Made by a program: the position numbers and the translations under genes
DNA from: Actinomycetes bacterium
GTDB lineage: Bacteria; Actinomycetota; Acidimicrobiia; Acidimicrobiales; JAJYXR01
Length of the DNA stretch: 44,799 nucleotides
Assembly: GCA_021801795.1 (NCBI GenBank)
Contig: JAJYXR010000005.1
Location: 1-44,799, forward strand
Reading direction: 5' to 3'
In this document: one piece after another, positions 22,010 to 30,212 of the stretch
Layout: every line of letters starts with the position of its first letter
Position numbering within the stretch: the first letter of the stretch is position 1
Notes under the pieces: generated by a model
The model's database searches: none
Seen by the model: the letters and a program-made list of their open reading frames with translations, nothing else
What the model was told of the DNA's origin: nothing

Positions 22010-24880
22010 CCACCCCGTTCGCGCCACCGCGAAGTCGAGGACCGGTACCGGTCCCGCTGGAGCTGGGAGCAGGTCGGCTGGGGCACACACTGCGTCGACT
22101 GCTATCCTGGCAACTGCCCTTTCAGGGTCTACGTACGTGATGGGAAGGTCCTACGAGAAGAGCCATCGGCCTCGTTCGACCCGGTAGAGTCTGGCGTACC
22201 CGACTTCAACCCAATGGGGTGTAACAAGGGAGCCTGCTGGAGCCAGCAGCTCTACGGTCAAGACCGCGTCACCCACCCGTTGCGGAGGATCGGCGACCGG
22301 GGTAGCGGCCAGTGGGAGCGGATCACCTGGGACGACGCCCTGACGCAGATAGCGGATTCGATGCTGGACGCCATCGAGGCCGACGGACCCGAATCGATAG
22401 TCCGCGAGGGCACCCCGGAGGTCGCCGCCGTCATACCCACCGACCGCTTCTTCAACGTCGTTGGCGGCAGGGCCCTCGACCTCCATCCCTCCTTCAACGA
22501 CTTCTCCATAGGCCTCCACGAGACCTTCGGGAAGTGGAACCCAGTGTCCTCGGCAGACGACTGGTTCCACTCGGAGCTCATCCTGATCTGGCACATGAAC
22601 CCGGCATTTACCCGCATCCCCTTCTACCACTTCATGCTGGAGGCCCGGTACCACGGGGCCGAGGTGGTATCCATATCACCAGACCTGAACGCTTCCCATG
22701 CGCACTCCGACTACCACGTGCCGATCGCTCCTGGGGCAGATGCCGCCCTGGCACTTGCGATGGTGCAGGTGATCATCGAGGAAGGGCTCGTGGACGAGAC
22801 ATTTGTGCGGGAGCAGACCGACCTTCCCTGCCTAGTGAGGCTGGACACCAAGCGCTTCCTGCGCCAGACGGATCTGGAAGGCGCAGTCGCCGGCGCACGC
22901 GAAGACCAGCTCTACCACTTCGACGAAGAAGCAGGGCTGGTGAAGGCAGATCGGGGCAACCTGCTGCTGGCAGGACGCCGCGTGTCCCTCGGGGGCACCT
23001 ACGACGTGCGCCTGGCCGATGGGTCCGAGGTGGAGGTGACTCCGGTGATGAGCCTCCTCGCGGAGCACCTTCGCTCCCACTACACCCCTGAGCTCCAGCA
23101 GCACGTCACAGGGGTCCATCCCGATGTAGTCCGCATGATAGCCCGCAAGGCCGCAGCTAAGCGTACCGACATCATGCTCGGCTGGAACTCCTGCAAGTAC
23201 TACCACGGGGACCTGATGGAGCGCTCGATGTGCCTGCTCCTCGCCGTGACCGGGAACTGGGGCAAGCCAGGCACCGGGATCCGCTCGTGGATGATCGGCA
23301 TGGCTGACGGCATGTTCACCCTGATGGCGAAGAGCGCCCCCGGCGTCGAAGGAGCAGAGCAGCTCTTCTCCACCCAGCAGCAGGCCACCGAGGCGCTCCG
23401 CGAGGCGGACCCTAGCCTCACCACCGACGAGCTGGCAGTCCGCGAGCTGGCAAGGCTTCTAGCGAAGGCCGGAGCCCTGAGCGACGTCCCGAGCCGCATT
23501 TCAGGATCTCCCCCGGCATTCTGGTGGTACTGGCAGGCAGGCTTTGCCGAGCGTTGGAACAAGCGTGAGTGGGGCGACGAGTCCCTTCCCCGCAGCTTCG
23601 ACGAGTACTTCCGCGAGGCGCTCGACGAGGGCTGGTGGCAAGGGCTAGACGAGCCGCGGCCAGAGAACCCCCCGCACGTGCTCATCGAGTGCGGAGGGAA
23701 CATGCTCCGCCGCACCAGGGGAGGATGGACACAGCTCGGAAGCACCCTATGGGACCGCTTGGACCTCATAGTTTCGATCGACTTCCGTATGAGCTTCACT
23801 GGCCTGAACTCCGACCTGGTCCTCCCCGCAGCACAGCACTACGAGAAGGTCGGCTTCCACATCCCGAGTTCCCATGTGATGAACCTGATCTTCTCCGACA
23901 AGAATGCCGAGCCAGCAGGTGAGGCTAAGCCCGAGTGGGAGATCTACCAACTGCTGCTGAGGAAGTTTGCCGAGCGTGCCGAGGCGCGTGGGATCGGAGA
24001 GTACAAGAACCGGCGGGGAGCCTCTTTCCAGCCTGGGCAGATGTGGGATGCGTACACCCTTGGCGGCTACATGGCCAGCGAGGAGAAGATGGCGGACGAG
24101 ATCGTGCGTGACTCGGTCTACGCGGGCACCCTGCCGGAGGGAACGGACCTCGAGACCATGCGTGAGGTGGGCCATGTGAGGTTCATCGGATGGGGGACGA
24201 GCCCCTTCGCCCTGGGACAGGCCTCACCCCTCCTCTCAGACCGAACCCACTCTCCGTTCCGTGACCACGTCGAGCGAGGGGCCCCCTTCCCCACCTACGC
24301 GCGCCGAGCCCAGTTCTACATAGACCACCCGTGGTGGCTCGAGGCAGGGGAGGCCCTTCCCTGCCACAAGCCGAACCCACGCTCGGGAGGTAACCAGCCA
24401 CTGAGGATGACCTCCGGCCACAATCGTTGGAGCATCCATGCGATGAACCAGGCCAACCCCGTGATCCTCCAGACGCATCGTGGCGAACCGTCCGTGGAGG
24501 TCTCTCCTTCCGACGCAGCGCTGCGAGGGGTAGCCGACGACGACCTCGTCAGAGTCTTCAACGACATCGCCTCGTTCGTGGCCCGGGCCAAGGTCTCCCC
24601 CGGTGTCCGCCCCGGCCAGGTCATCTCCTACAACGGCTGGGACGGTTACCAGTACAGGGAGTGGCAGGGTGCCAACGAGATCGAGGCGGGCATGGTGAAG
24701 TGGATCGCCTTCGCAGGCGGCTACGGGCACATCAACTACTCCCTGGCCGAGTGGCAGCCCATACCCGTCGACCGGGGCGTTCCCTGCGATTTCGAGCCCG
24801 TAGTCCTCGGGGGAGCACCGGGAACCACCAGTCGACTCACCTCGGACGAAAAGACCGAAGGAGGTAACCAGTGGAAATAA
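22001..24880 (+). CDS. Molybdopterin oxidoreductase catalytic subunit (DMSO-reductase type II-like), alpha1
   Basis: The 959-residue protein begins with an Fe-S motif (His30, Cys31, Cys34, Cys39, Cys74 in THCVDCYPGNC and NPMGC). Molybdopterin domains follow, with the probable Mo-ligand Asp in FNDFSIG, then SADDWFHSELILIWHMNPAF, a YYHGDLMERSMCLLL segment, and C-terminal GYGHINYSLAEWQPIP. The gamma/beta/chaperone neighbours match type II enzymes (ethylbenzene dehydrogenase, selenate, chlorate, DMS). The spacing between the second and third Cys is four, one more than in alpha2. No Tat signal is visible at the N-terminus, unlike most type II enzymes. The start at 22001 is chosen over the long upstream frame, which is antisense to 21211-21960; an ATG at 21980 is also in frame. 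The substrate is unknown. Confidence 0.9.
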   Translation: MSHPPRSRHREVEDRYRSRWSWEQVGWGTHCVDCYPGNCPFRVYVRDGKVLREEPSASFDPVESGVPDFNPMGCNKGACWSQQLYGQDRVTHPLRRIGDRGSGQWERITWDDALTQIADSMLDAIEADGPESIVREGTPEVAAVIPTDRFFNVVGGRALDLHPSFNDFSIGLHETFGKWNPVSSADDWFHSELILIWHMNPAFTRIPFYHFMLEARYHGAEVVSISPDLNASHAHSDYHVPIAPGADAALALAMVQVIIEEGLVDETFVREQTDLPCLVRLDTKRFLRQTDLEGAVAGAREDQLYHFDEEAGLVKADRGNLLLAGRRVSLGGTYDVRLADGSEVEVTPVMSLLAEHLRSHYTPELQQHVTGVHPDVVRMIARKAAAKRTDIMLGWNSCKYYHGDLMERSMCLLLAVTGNWGKPGTGIRSWMIGMADGMFTLMAKSAPGVEGAEQLFSTQQQATEALREADPSLTTDELAVRELARLLAKAGALSDVPSRISGSPPAFWWYWQAGFAERWNKREWGDESLPRSFDEYFREALDEGWWQGLDEPRPENPPHVLIECGGNMLRRTRGGWTQLGSTLWDRLDLIVSIDFRMSFTGLNSDLVLPAAQHYEKVGFHIPSSHVMNLIFSDKNAEPAGEAKPEWEIYQLLLRKFAERAEARGIGEYKNRRGASFQPGQMWDAYTLGGYMASEEKMADEIVRDSVYAGTLPEGTDLETMREVGHVRFIGWGTSPFALGQASPLLSDRTHSPFRDHVERGAPFPTYARRAQFYIDHPWWLEAGEALPCHKPNPRSGGNQPLRMTSGHNRWSIHAMNQANPVILQTHRGEPSVEVSPSDAALRGVADDDLVRVFNDIASFVARAKVSPGVRPGQVISYNGWDGYQYREWQGANEIEAGMVKWIAFAGGYGHINYSLAEWQPIPVDRGVPCDFEPVVLGGAPGTTSRLTSDEKTEGGNQWK

Positions 24881-25536
24881 ACCAGTCCGCGCTCGACTCC
24901 CCAGACCCGTCGGCCATCGGATGGGCCGACCTGCCGGAGATCGCCGTCAGGCTCTCCCCCGTCCCGCTGGCCGCGCAGCCAAATGCCTATATAAGGGCAG
25001 CCTGGGAAGGACGGCCCTACGGGATGGTGACCGAAGTGAAAGTCCGCGCGGCCCGAGCAGCCGACAAGCTGAACGTGTTGCTCGACTGGGAACGCCCCGG
25101 CGCTGCCACGGGTGAGTTCACGGATTCGGCTGCGGTGTTCTTCCCTCCCCCTGGCGGTAACGAACCACCGGTGACCATCGGCACCCATGACGAACCTGTC
25201 ACCCTCTGGCTCTGGCGAGACCTCCTGGACATCCAGACCGCACTCGATCCCGCCAGGGAGCTTCTCTCCACGGGGCCCGGCAGGCTCCGGCCACGCGACA
25301 GGGCGTTCGGCGCCTCGGGAGATCGGAGCTCTGCCCACGGCACTCCGGCATCTATCGAGGCGGCATCGAGCTGCCAGGGAAGCCGCTGGCGCTTGGTGCT
25401 CCAGGGAGACCTCGACACCGCCCTCTCCGCGGGACGCATGGGTGTGGCCATCTGGGACGGCTCGAACGACGAACGGGCCGGTATAGGTGCCGTCAGCAGC
25501 GACTGGATCCCTCTGGAATCCGGAAAGGACATGTGA
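24871..25536 (+). CDS. Gamma subunit, ethylbenzene-dehydrogenase-like heme b protein
   Basis: The 221-residue, beta-rich soluble protein fits the heme-b gamma subunit of type II Mo enzymes (EbdC, DdhC, SerC kind) by position, length and segments such as VTEVKVRAARAADKLNVLLD and RMGVAIWDGSNDERAGIG. In known members one heme b is held by Met and Lys; candidate ligands here (Met438-type region near GRMGVAIWDG, several Lys) cannot be fixed by eye. No signal peptide is visible, whereas known gamma subunits are Sec-exported. The GTG start at 24871 has AGGAGGT six bases upstream and overlaps the alpha1 stop by ten bases. The order alpha-gamma-beta differs from the usual alpha-beta-gamma. Confidence 0.75.
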   Translation: MEINQSALDSPDPSAIGWADLPEIAVRLSPVPLAAQPNAYIRAAWEGRPYGMVTEVKVRAARAADKLNVLLDWERPGAATGEFTDSAAVFFPPPGGNEPPVTIGTHDEPVTLWLWRDLLDIQTALDPARELLSTGPGRLRPRDRAFGASGDRSSAHGTPASIEAASSCQGSRWRLVLQGDLDTALSAGRMGVAIWDGSNDERAGIGAVSSDWIPLESGKDM

Positions 25537-26678
25537 TGACGGATACAGAGATCCTCACGGCTGCCGAGCAGCCAGGCGCGAACGGCGCTGCTCATCCAGC
25601 CGGCCAGGTGGCGATGGTGTTCGACCTGAACAAGTGCATGGGCTGCCAGACCTGCTCCGTGGCCTGCAAGGTGCTCTGGACTCGCGAAGAGGGTGAGGAG
25701 CACCAGTGGTGGATGAGCGTGAACACCCAGCCAGGACTCGGAACGCCGAAGGGCTGGGAACAGATGGGAGGGGGATGGAAAGACGGTCTCCCGGCCGCCG
25801 GTCACCAGCCCGATCGCGCGGAGTTCGGCGGTGGCTGGGAGTTCAACTACGACGAGGTCTTCTATGGCGGCAAGGGTCGCTCCGTCCACCTACAGCCACG
25901 CGACACGGGTGACGGCACCACTCGCTGGGGCATGAACTGGGACGAGGACCAGGGTGCCGGCGAATACCCGAACGCCTATTACTTCTACCTGCCACGACTC
26001 TGTAACCACTGCAGCAAGCCGGTATGCGTTACAGCGTGTCCCACTGGAGCCATGTACAAGCGTGCCGAGGATGGCGCCGTCCTACGTGACGAGGAGATCT
26101 GCCAGGGATCGCGCTTCTGCATGGAAGCCTGCCCGTACAAGAAGATCTATTTCAACTACGTCCGTAATGTGGCCCAGCACTGTATCCTGTGCTTCCCGCG
26201 ACTGGAGGTCGGGGTCGCACCCACCTGCGCGAGGCAATGCCCGGGCCGGCTCGCATTCGTCGGGATGCTCTCCGACCCCGATGGTCCCATCCACAAGCTG
26301 GTCGAGGAGTGGGGGGTGGCCCTGCCTCTCCACCCCGAGTACGGGACGGAGCCGAACATCTTCTACGTACCCCCCCTTGCCCCCTACCGCCTGAACGACG
26401 ACATGTCGATCGACGAGGAGACACCGCGAATCCCTCCCGAGTACCTCGAGTCACTGTTCGGCCCGAAGGTGCACGATGCGCTTCAGAAGCTCCGCTCCGA
26501 GCTCGAGCGCGTAAGGAGCGGTGGGACATCGGAGATTCTCGACACCCTGATCGTCTACCGCTGGTCCAGCTTGTTCGGTCCGTTCGTCACCGACCCTGCC
26601 ACCCTGGACCGCCGCCCGGAGAAGGTGGCTGTCGAGCTCTCGCCACGCGGGGCCGCACGCAGGGACGAGGAGCAGTAG
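25536..26678 (+). CDS. Beta subunit, four-cluster iron-sulfur protein (NarH/EbdB/SerB family)
   Basis: The 380-residue protein has four Cys groups: CMGCQTCSVAC (Cys34, 37, 40, 44), CNHCSKPVCVTACP, CQGSRFCMEACP, and CILC with TCARQCP. The WWMSVNTQPGLGTPKGW region and the ICxGxRxCMExCPYKK segment are typical of type II beta subunits. It carries electrons from the Mo subunit toward the gamma-subunit heme. The ATG at 25536 shares its A with the gamma stop (TGATG) and has AAAGGA seven bases upstream; a GTG at 25533 is the alternative. There is one beta gene for two alpha genes in this cluster. No signal peptide, as expected since beta subunits are carried by alpha. Confidence 0.93.
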   Translation: MTDTEILTAAEQPGANGAAHPAGQVAMVFDLNKCMGCQTCSVACKVLWTREEGEEHQWWMSVNTQPGLGTPKGWEQMGGGWKDGLPAAGHQPDRAEFGGGWEFNYDEVFYGGKGRSVHLQPRDTGDGTTRWGMNWDEDQGAGEYPNAYYFYLPRLCNHCSKPVCVTACPTGAMYKRAEDGAVLRDEEICQGSRFCMEACPYKKIYFNYVRNVAQHCILCFPRLEVGVAPTCARQCPGRLAFVGMLSDPDGPIHKLVEEWGVALPLHPEYGTEPNIFYVPPLAPYRLNDDMSIDEETPRIPPEYLESLFGPKVHDALQKLRSELERVRSGGTSEILDTLIVYRWSSLFGPFVTDPATLDRRPEKVAVELSPRGAARRDEEQ

Positions 26679-26680
26679 CC

Positions 26681-27358
26681 ATGTTCACCTACTCCCTTTC
26701 CGGCCTGGAGATCACGGCTAGCGCAGACGTGCCCGCAGAAGTCGAGGAGAGCGAGACCACGGCCCGTAGCGCCGTCTACCAGGTGCTGGCATCGTTCTTC
26801 GGACCGGTGGATACCGAGCACTACGACAGGGCCTCACGTGGTGGATGGGCAGAAGAGATCGAAAAGGCAGCCACACTGCTTCCATACGCCATCGATACGG
26901 GTCCCGAGGGGCTCTCGACCGAGATGACGCTCGAAGAGTACGCAGCCGAGCGCGCCCGCGTCTTCTCGGACCCCTCCGAGGAGGACCACCTGCTACGCGA
27001 GGCTACCTACGCGTCCGAGCCCGATGCAGTGATCCCACAGGTAACCCGCGAGTACGATTATTTTGGTCTCTCTACCAGCACTTCAGGATCTCGCCCGCCG
27101 GACCATCTGGTGACCGAGTGCGACTTCATGCAGTACCTGTGCTTCCGTGAGGCTGCCACCTCGTCGGATCGGCTCCGCGCCTCCTATCGCAGGGCCCAGC
27201 GCGAGTTCCTGGACCGGCATCTAGGGACATGGGCCTCGCTCGTAGCCGTCTCGGTCTCACAGCGCTCACCGAAGGACCCTTTCATGACGGGAGTAGAGAG
27301 GCTCGCCAGCTTCGTCCGGGCAGATCTCGCATACGTGACGAACCTCCTGGCAGCGTGA
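26681..27358 (+). CDS. TorD-family chaperone for the molybdoenzyme
   Basis: The 225-residue helical protein starts at ATG two bases after the beta stop. It has the TorD/DmsD-like pattern: an early ARSAVYQVLASFFGPVD segment, a middle REYDYFGL, and EDHL/TECDFMQYLCFREA followed by FLDRHLGTWASLVAVSV. Such chaperones insert the molybdenum cofactor and hold back Tat export of the catalytic subunit. Position directly after beta matches type II operons (EbdD, SerD, ClrD order). With no visible Tat signal on either alpha subunit, its role here may be only cofactor insertion (inference). Confidence 0.88.
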   Translation: MFTYSLSGLEITASADVPAEVEESETTARSAVYQVLASFFGPVDTEHYDRASRGGWAEEIEKAATLLPYAIDTGPEGLSTEMTLEEYAAERARVFSDPSEEDHLLREATYASEPDAVIPQVTREYDYFGLSTSTSGSRPPDHLVTECDFMQYLCFREAATSSDRLRASYRRAQREFLDRHLGTWASLVAVSVSQRSPKDPFMTGVERLASFVRADLAYVTNLLAA

Positions 27359-27374
27359 CCCGCCGCGTCGTGGC

Positions 27375-30212
27375 ATGACCACTTCCTCCCGGGAGCACCG
27401 AGCCCCATCCTCCGATGGCCCTACAGGGCTCCTCGGTGGCGAGAGCGCAAACTCCTACAGGGCTCGCTGGTGCTGGGACAAGGTGACCTGGGGAACCCAC
27501 TGCCTGAACTGCCTGGCGACATGCCCCTACCGGGTCTTCTCTCTCGGGAACGAGGTCGCCTTCGAAGAGCAGGGAGGCACCATCGATCCTCTATCAGCGG
27601 AAATCCCCGACATGAACCCTCTCGGCTGCCAGAAGGGCGGGGCCTGGAGCCTCCAGCTGAAGAGCGAGGACAGGGTGCTCCACCCCCTGCGCAGGGTGGG
27701 CGAACGAGGTGAGGGACGCTTCGAGCAGGTGAGCTGGGAGGAAGCCCTGAAGGAGATCGCCGGCGCGGTGGTCGACGCCATCGACGAGGACGGACCGGAG
27801 TCGGTCGTCTTCGAGGAGAGCGTGGAGGGAGGACTGCTCGCCCAGGCGCCCTTCCTCCGCCTCGCGGCCCTGCTCGGCGCTGTCACGCTGGACGCCAACG
27901 GTCTCGTCAACGACTTCCCGACCGGCCAGCACATCACCTTCGGGAAGTTCTCATGTGCCAGCACCGTGGACGACACCTTCTGCTCGGACCTGATCCTGCT
28001 CTGGCACTCGAACCCTGCCTACACATCCATCCCCTACCACCACTTCATCTCCGAGGCCCGCTACCGGGGTAGCAGCGTGGTAACGATTGCCCCTGACTAC
28101 AACGCCTCGGCGGTCGGCTCCGACCTCTTCGTCCCGGTGCGTCCGGGGACCGACGCGGCGCTCGCCCTGTCGATGTGCCATGTCATCCTCGCAGAAGAGC
28201 TGGCTGACCTCGATTTCGCGTCCAGCCAGACCGACCTGCCATTGCTCGTCCGTACCGACACCGGACGCTTCCTACGCGAGCGCGACGTAAGTCGTGGCGG
28301 CTCCGAGGAGGTGTTCTTCGTCTGGGACGCGTCTCGCGGCCCCGTCGCGGCCTCCCGTGACAGCCTGCACCTCGACGGGCTGGGACCATCGCTTCGCGGA
28401 TCTGGGACGGTAGAGCTCGCAGACGGGACGTCGACCTCGGTGACCACCGTCTTCGCACTCATGGAGAGCCGGCTGGAGGGCTACCAGCCCGAGCTGGCCG
28501 GCCAGACATGTGGCGTCGCTGCCTCTACGATCCGCACGCTGGCCCGCATGGTGGCGAGCAGGCGATGCAAGATCCTGGAGGGCTTCAACGCTCCCAAGTA
28601 CTACCACGGCGACCTGATGGAACGCTCCATGTGCCTGCTGCTGGCTCTCACCGGGAACTGGGGAAGGCCGGGCACAGGCATACAGGGCCTGGCGCTCGCC
28701 GGGCTGGACGGGTACCTGCTGTTCTCCATGAAGACCAAGGGTGGCGCCGAGGAAAGTGCCAGGGTGCTCGACGGCATAGACCAAGCCGTCGCCTCGATGC
28801 GCGAGCGCGATCCCGACGCGACCGACGAGATGCTCGGTAACCAGCTTCTCGCCCTGGCGGCAAGCTCGGGAACCTCGGCTCCACCGGTATTCTTTAACTA
28901 CCACCACGCCGGCTACCGTGAAACCTGGAATCGCAGCGACTGGTCCGACCCGTCCATGGAGCACAGCTTCGATACCTACTTCTCCGAGGCCATCCGGCGA
29001 GGGTGGTGGGGCGGGGTCGCGCGACCGGCTGCCTCCACCCCACCCAGGGTGCTCTTCAGCGTCGGCACGAACCCTCTGCGCAGGTCGCGGGGAGGTCGGA
29101 CAAAGATGCTCGATGACCTCTGGCCCAAGCTCGACAAGGTAATAGTCGTCGACTTCAGGATGTCTGCGACCGCGCTGCACGCAGACCTAGTGCTTCCTGC
29201 TGCGATGCAGTACGAGCGGGTCAACGTCCAGTACCCGATCACCCACACCCTGCGTCTCTCCTTCTCCGACGCCGCCACGCCGCCACGCGGCGACTCCCGC
29301 ACCGAGTGGCAGATCTTCTCCGCGCTGGCGCGCGCCATCTCCGAGGAAGGGGCCAGGCGAGGTATATCCGAGTATGCCGACGCTCGCCGCCAGACTCGTC
29401 GTCTGGGCAGCCTCGCCGAGAACTTCACCCTCGGAGGCAGCTTCGAGGACGAGGAAGCGGTACTGGACGAGTGGATCCGCGACTCGGCCGGCGTCGGCAC
29501 GCTTCCAGCCGGCACTTCGGTGGATACCATCCGGCGCGACGGAAGCATCAGGTTCACAGGACTCGGCATCTTCGCCACCGGGCTATCGCTCGCAGCCGAC
29601 GTCTCGCCGTCGGAGGTGATGACGGCTTTCAGATGGCACGTAGAGAAGGGGATACCGTTTCCCACCCTTACACGCCGTGCACAGTTCTACGTGGATCACC
29701 CCTGGTTCATAGAAGCCGACGAGCACCTGCCACGCCACAAGGAGCCTCCGCAGATGGGCGGTGATCGTGCCTTCGCCCTGACGAGCGGGCACTCCCGCTG
29801 GACCGTGCACTCCATCAGCATGGGCAACCGCCAGCTACTCGGCACTCACCGTGGGCGACCGCTGGTCGTGATGAGCGATCCCGACGCTAGCCGTCTCGGC
29901 ATCATCGACGGCCAAGAGGTGCTCGTGTCCAACGATCACGGCTCATTCAGCGCCATGGCACGGGTCACACCACGGGTACGGCCGGGACAGCTGATCGTCT
30001 ATAACGGCTTCGAGCCTCACATGTTCAAGGACTGGAAGGGTGCGAACGAGGTCGAGCCAGGGATGGTGAAGTGGTTGCACCTCGTCGGCCGTTACGGGCA
30101 CCTCCGCTACCTCCCCTTCGGCTGGCAGCCTGTCCCGGCTGATCGCGCCGTATTCGTCGACGTGGAGCCCTGTGAGATGACCGCTACGGGTAAGGACGGA
30201 GGTGCGGTGTGA
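27375..30212 (+). CDS. Second molybdopterin oxidoreductase catalytic subunit, alpha2
   Basis: The 945-residue paralogue of alpha1 is alignable from end to end. It has the Fe-S motif His42, Cys43, Cys46, Cys50 (THCLNCLATC) and a fourth Cys in NPLGCQKGG; probable Mo-ligand Asp in VNDFPTG; DDTFCSDLILLWHSNPAY; KYYHGDLMERSMCLLL; and C-terminal GRYGHLRYLPFGWQPVP. Both alphas keep the NDF Asp, so both look catalytically able. No Tat signal. There is no own beta or gamma gene, so it presumably shares those at 24871-26678 or works in a mixed complex (inference). The start at 27375 is 16 bp after the chaperone stop; its ribosome site is weak. Stop and next start overlap (GTGA). Confidence 0.9.
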   Translation: MTTSSREHRAPSSDGPTGLLGGESANSYRARWCWDKVTWGTHCLNCLATCPYRVFSLGNEVAFEEQGGTIDPLSAEIPDMNPLGCQKGGAWSLQLKSEDRVLHPLRRVGERGEGRFEQVSWEEALKEIAGAVVDAIDEDGPESVVFEESVEGGLLAQAPFLRLAALLGAVTLDANGLVNDFPTGQHITFGKFSCASTVDDTFCSDLILLWHSNPAYTSIPYHHFISEARYRGSSVVTIAPDYNASAVGSDLFVPVRPGTDAALALSMCHVILAEELADLDFASSQTDLPLLVRTDTGRFLRERDVSRGGSEEVFFVWDASRGPVAASRDSLHLDGLGPSLRGSGTVELADGTSTSVTTVFALMESRLEGYQPELAGQTCGVAASTIRTLARMVASRRCKILEGFNAPKYYHGDLMERSMCLLLALTGNWGRPGTGIQGLALAGLDGYLLFSMKTKGGAEESARVLDGIDQAVASMRERDPDATDEMLGNQLLALAASSGTSAPPVFFNYHHAGYRETWNRSDWSDPSMEHSFDTYFSEAIRRGWWGGVARPAASTPPRVLFSVGTNPLRRSRGGRTKMLDDLWPKLDKVIVVDFRMSATALHADLVLPAAMQYERVNVQYPITHTLRLSFSDAATPPRGDSRTEWQIFSALARAISEEGARRGISEYADARRQTRRLGSLAENFTLGGSFEDEEAVLDEWIRDSAGVGTLPAGTSVDTIRRDGSIRFTGLGIFATGLSLAADVSPSEVMTAFRWHVEKGIPFPTLTRRAQFYVDHPWFIEADEHLPRHKEPPQMGGDRAFALTSGHSRWTVHSISMGNRQLLGTHRGRPLVVMSDPDASRLGIIDGQEVLVSNDHGSFSAMARVTPRVRPGQLIVYNGFEPHMFKDWKGANEVEPGMVKWLHLVGRYGHLRYLPFGWQPVPADRAVFVDVEPCEMTATGKDGGAV

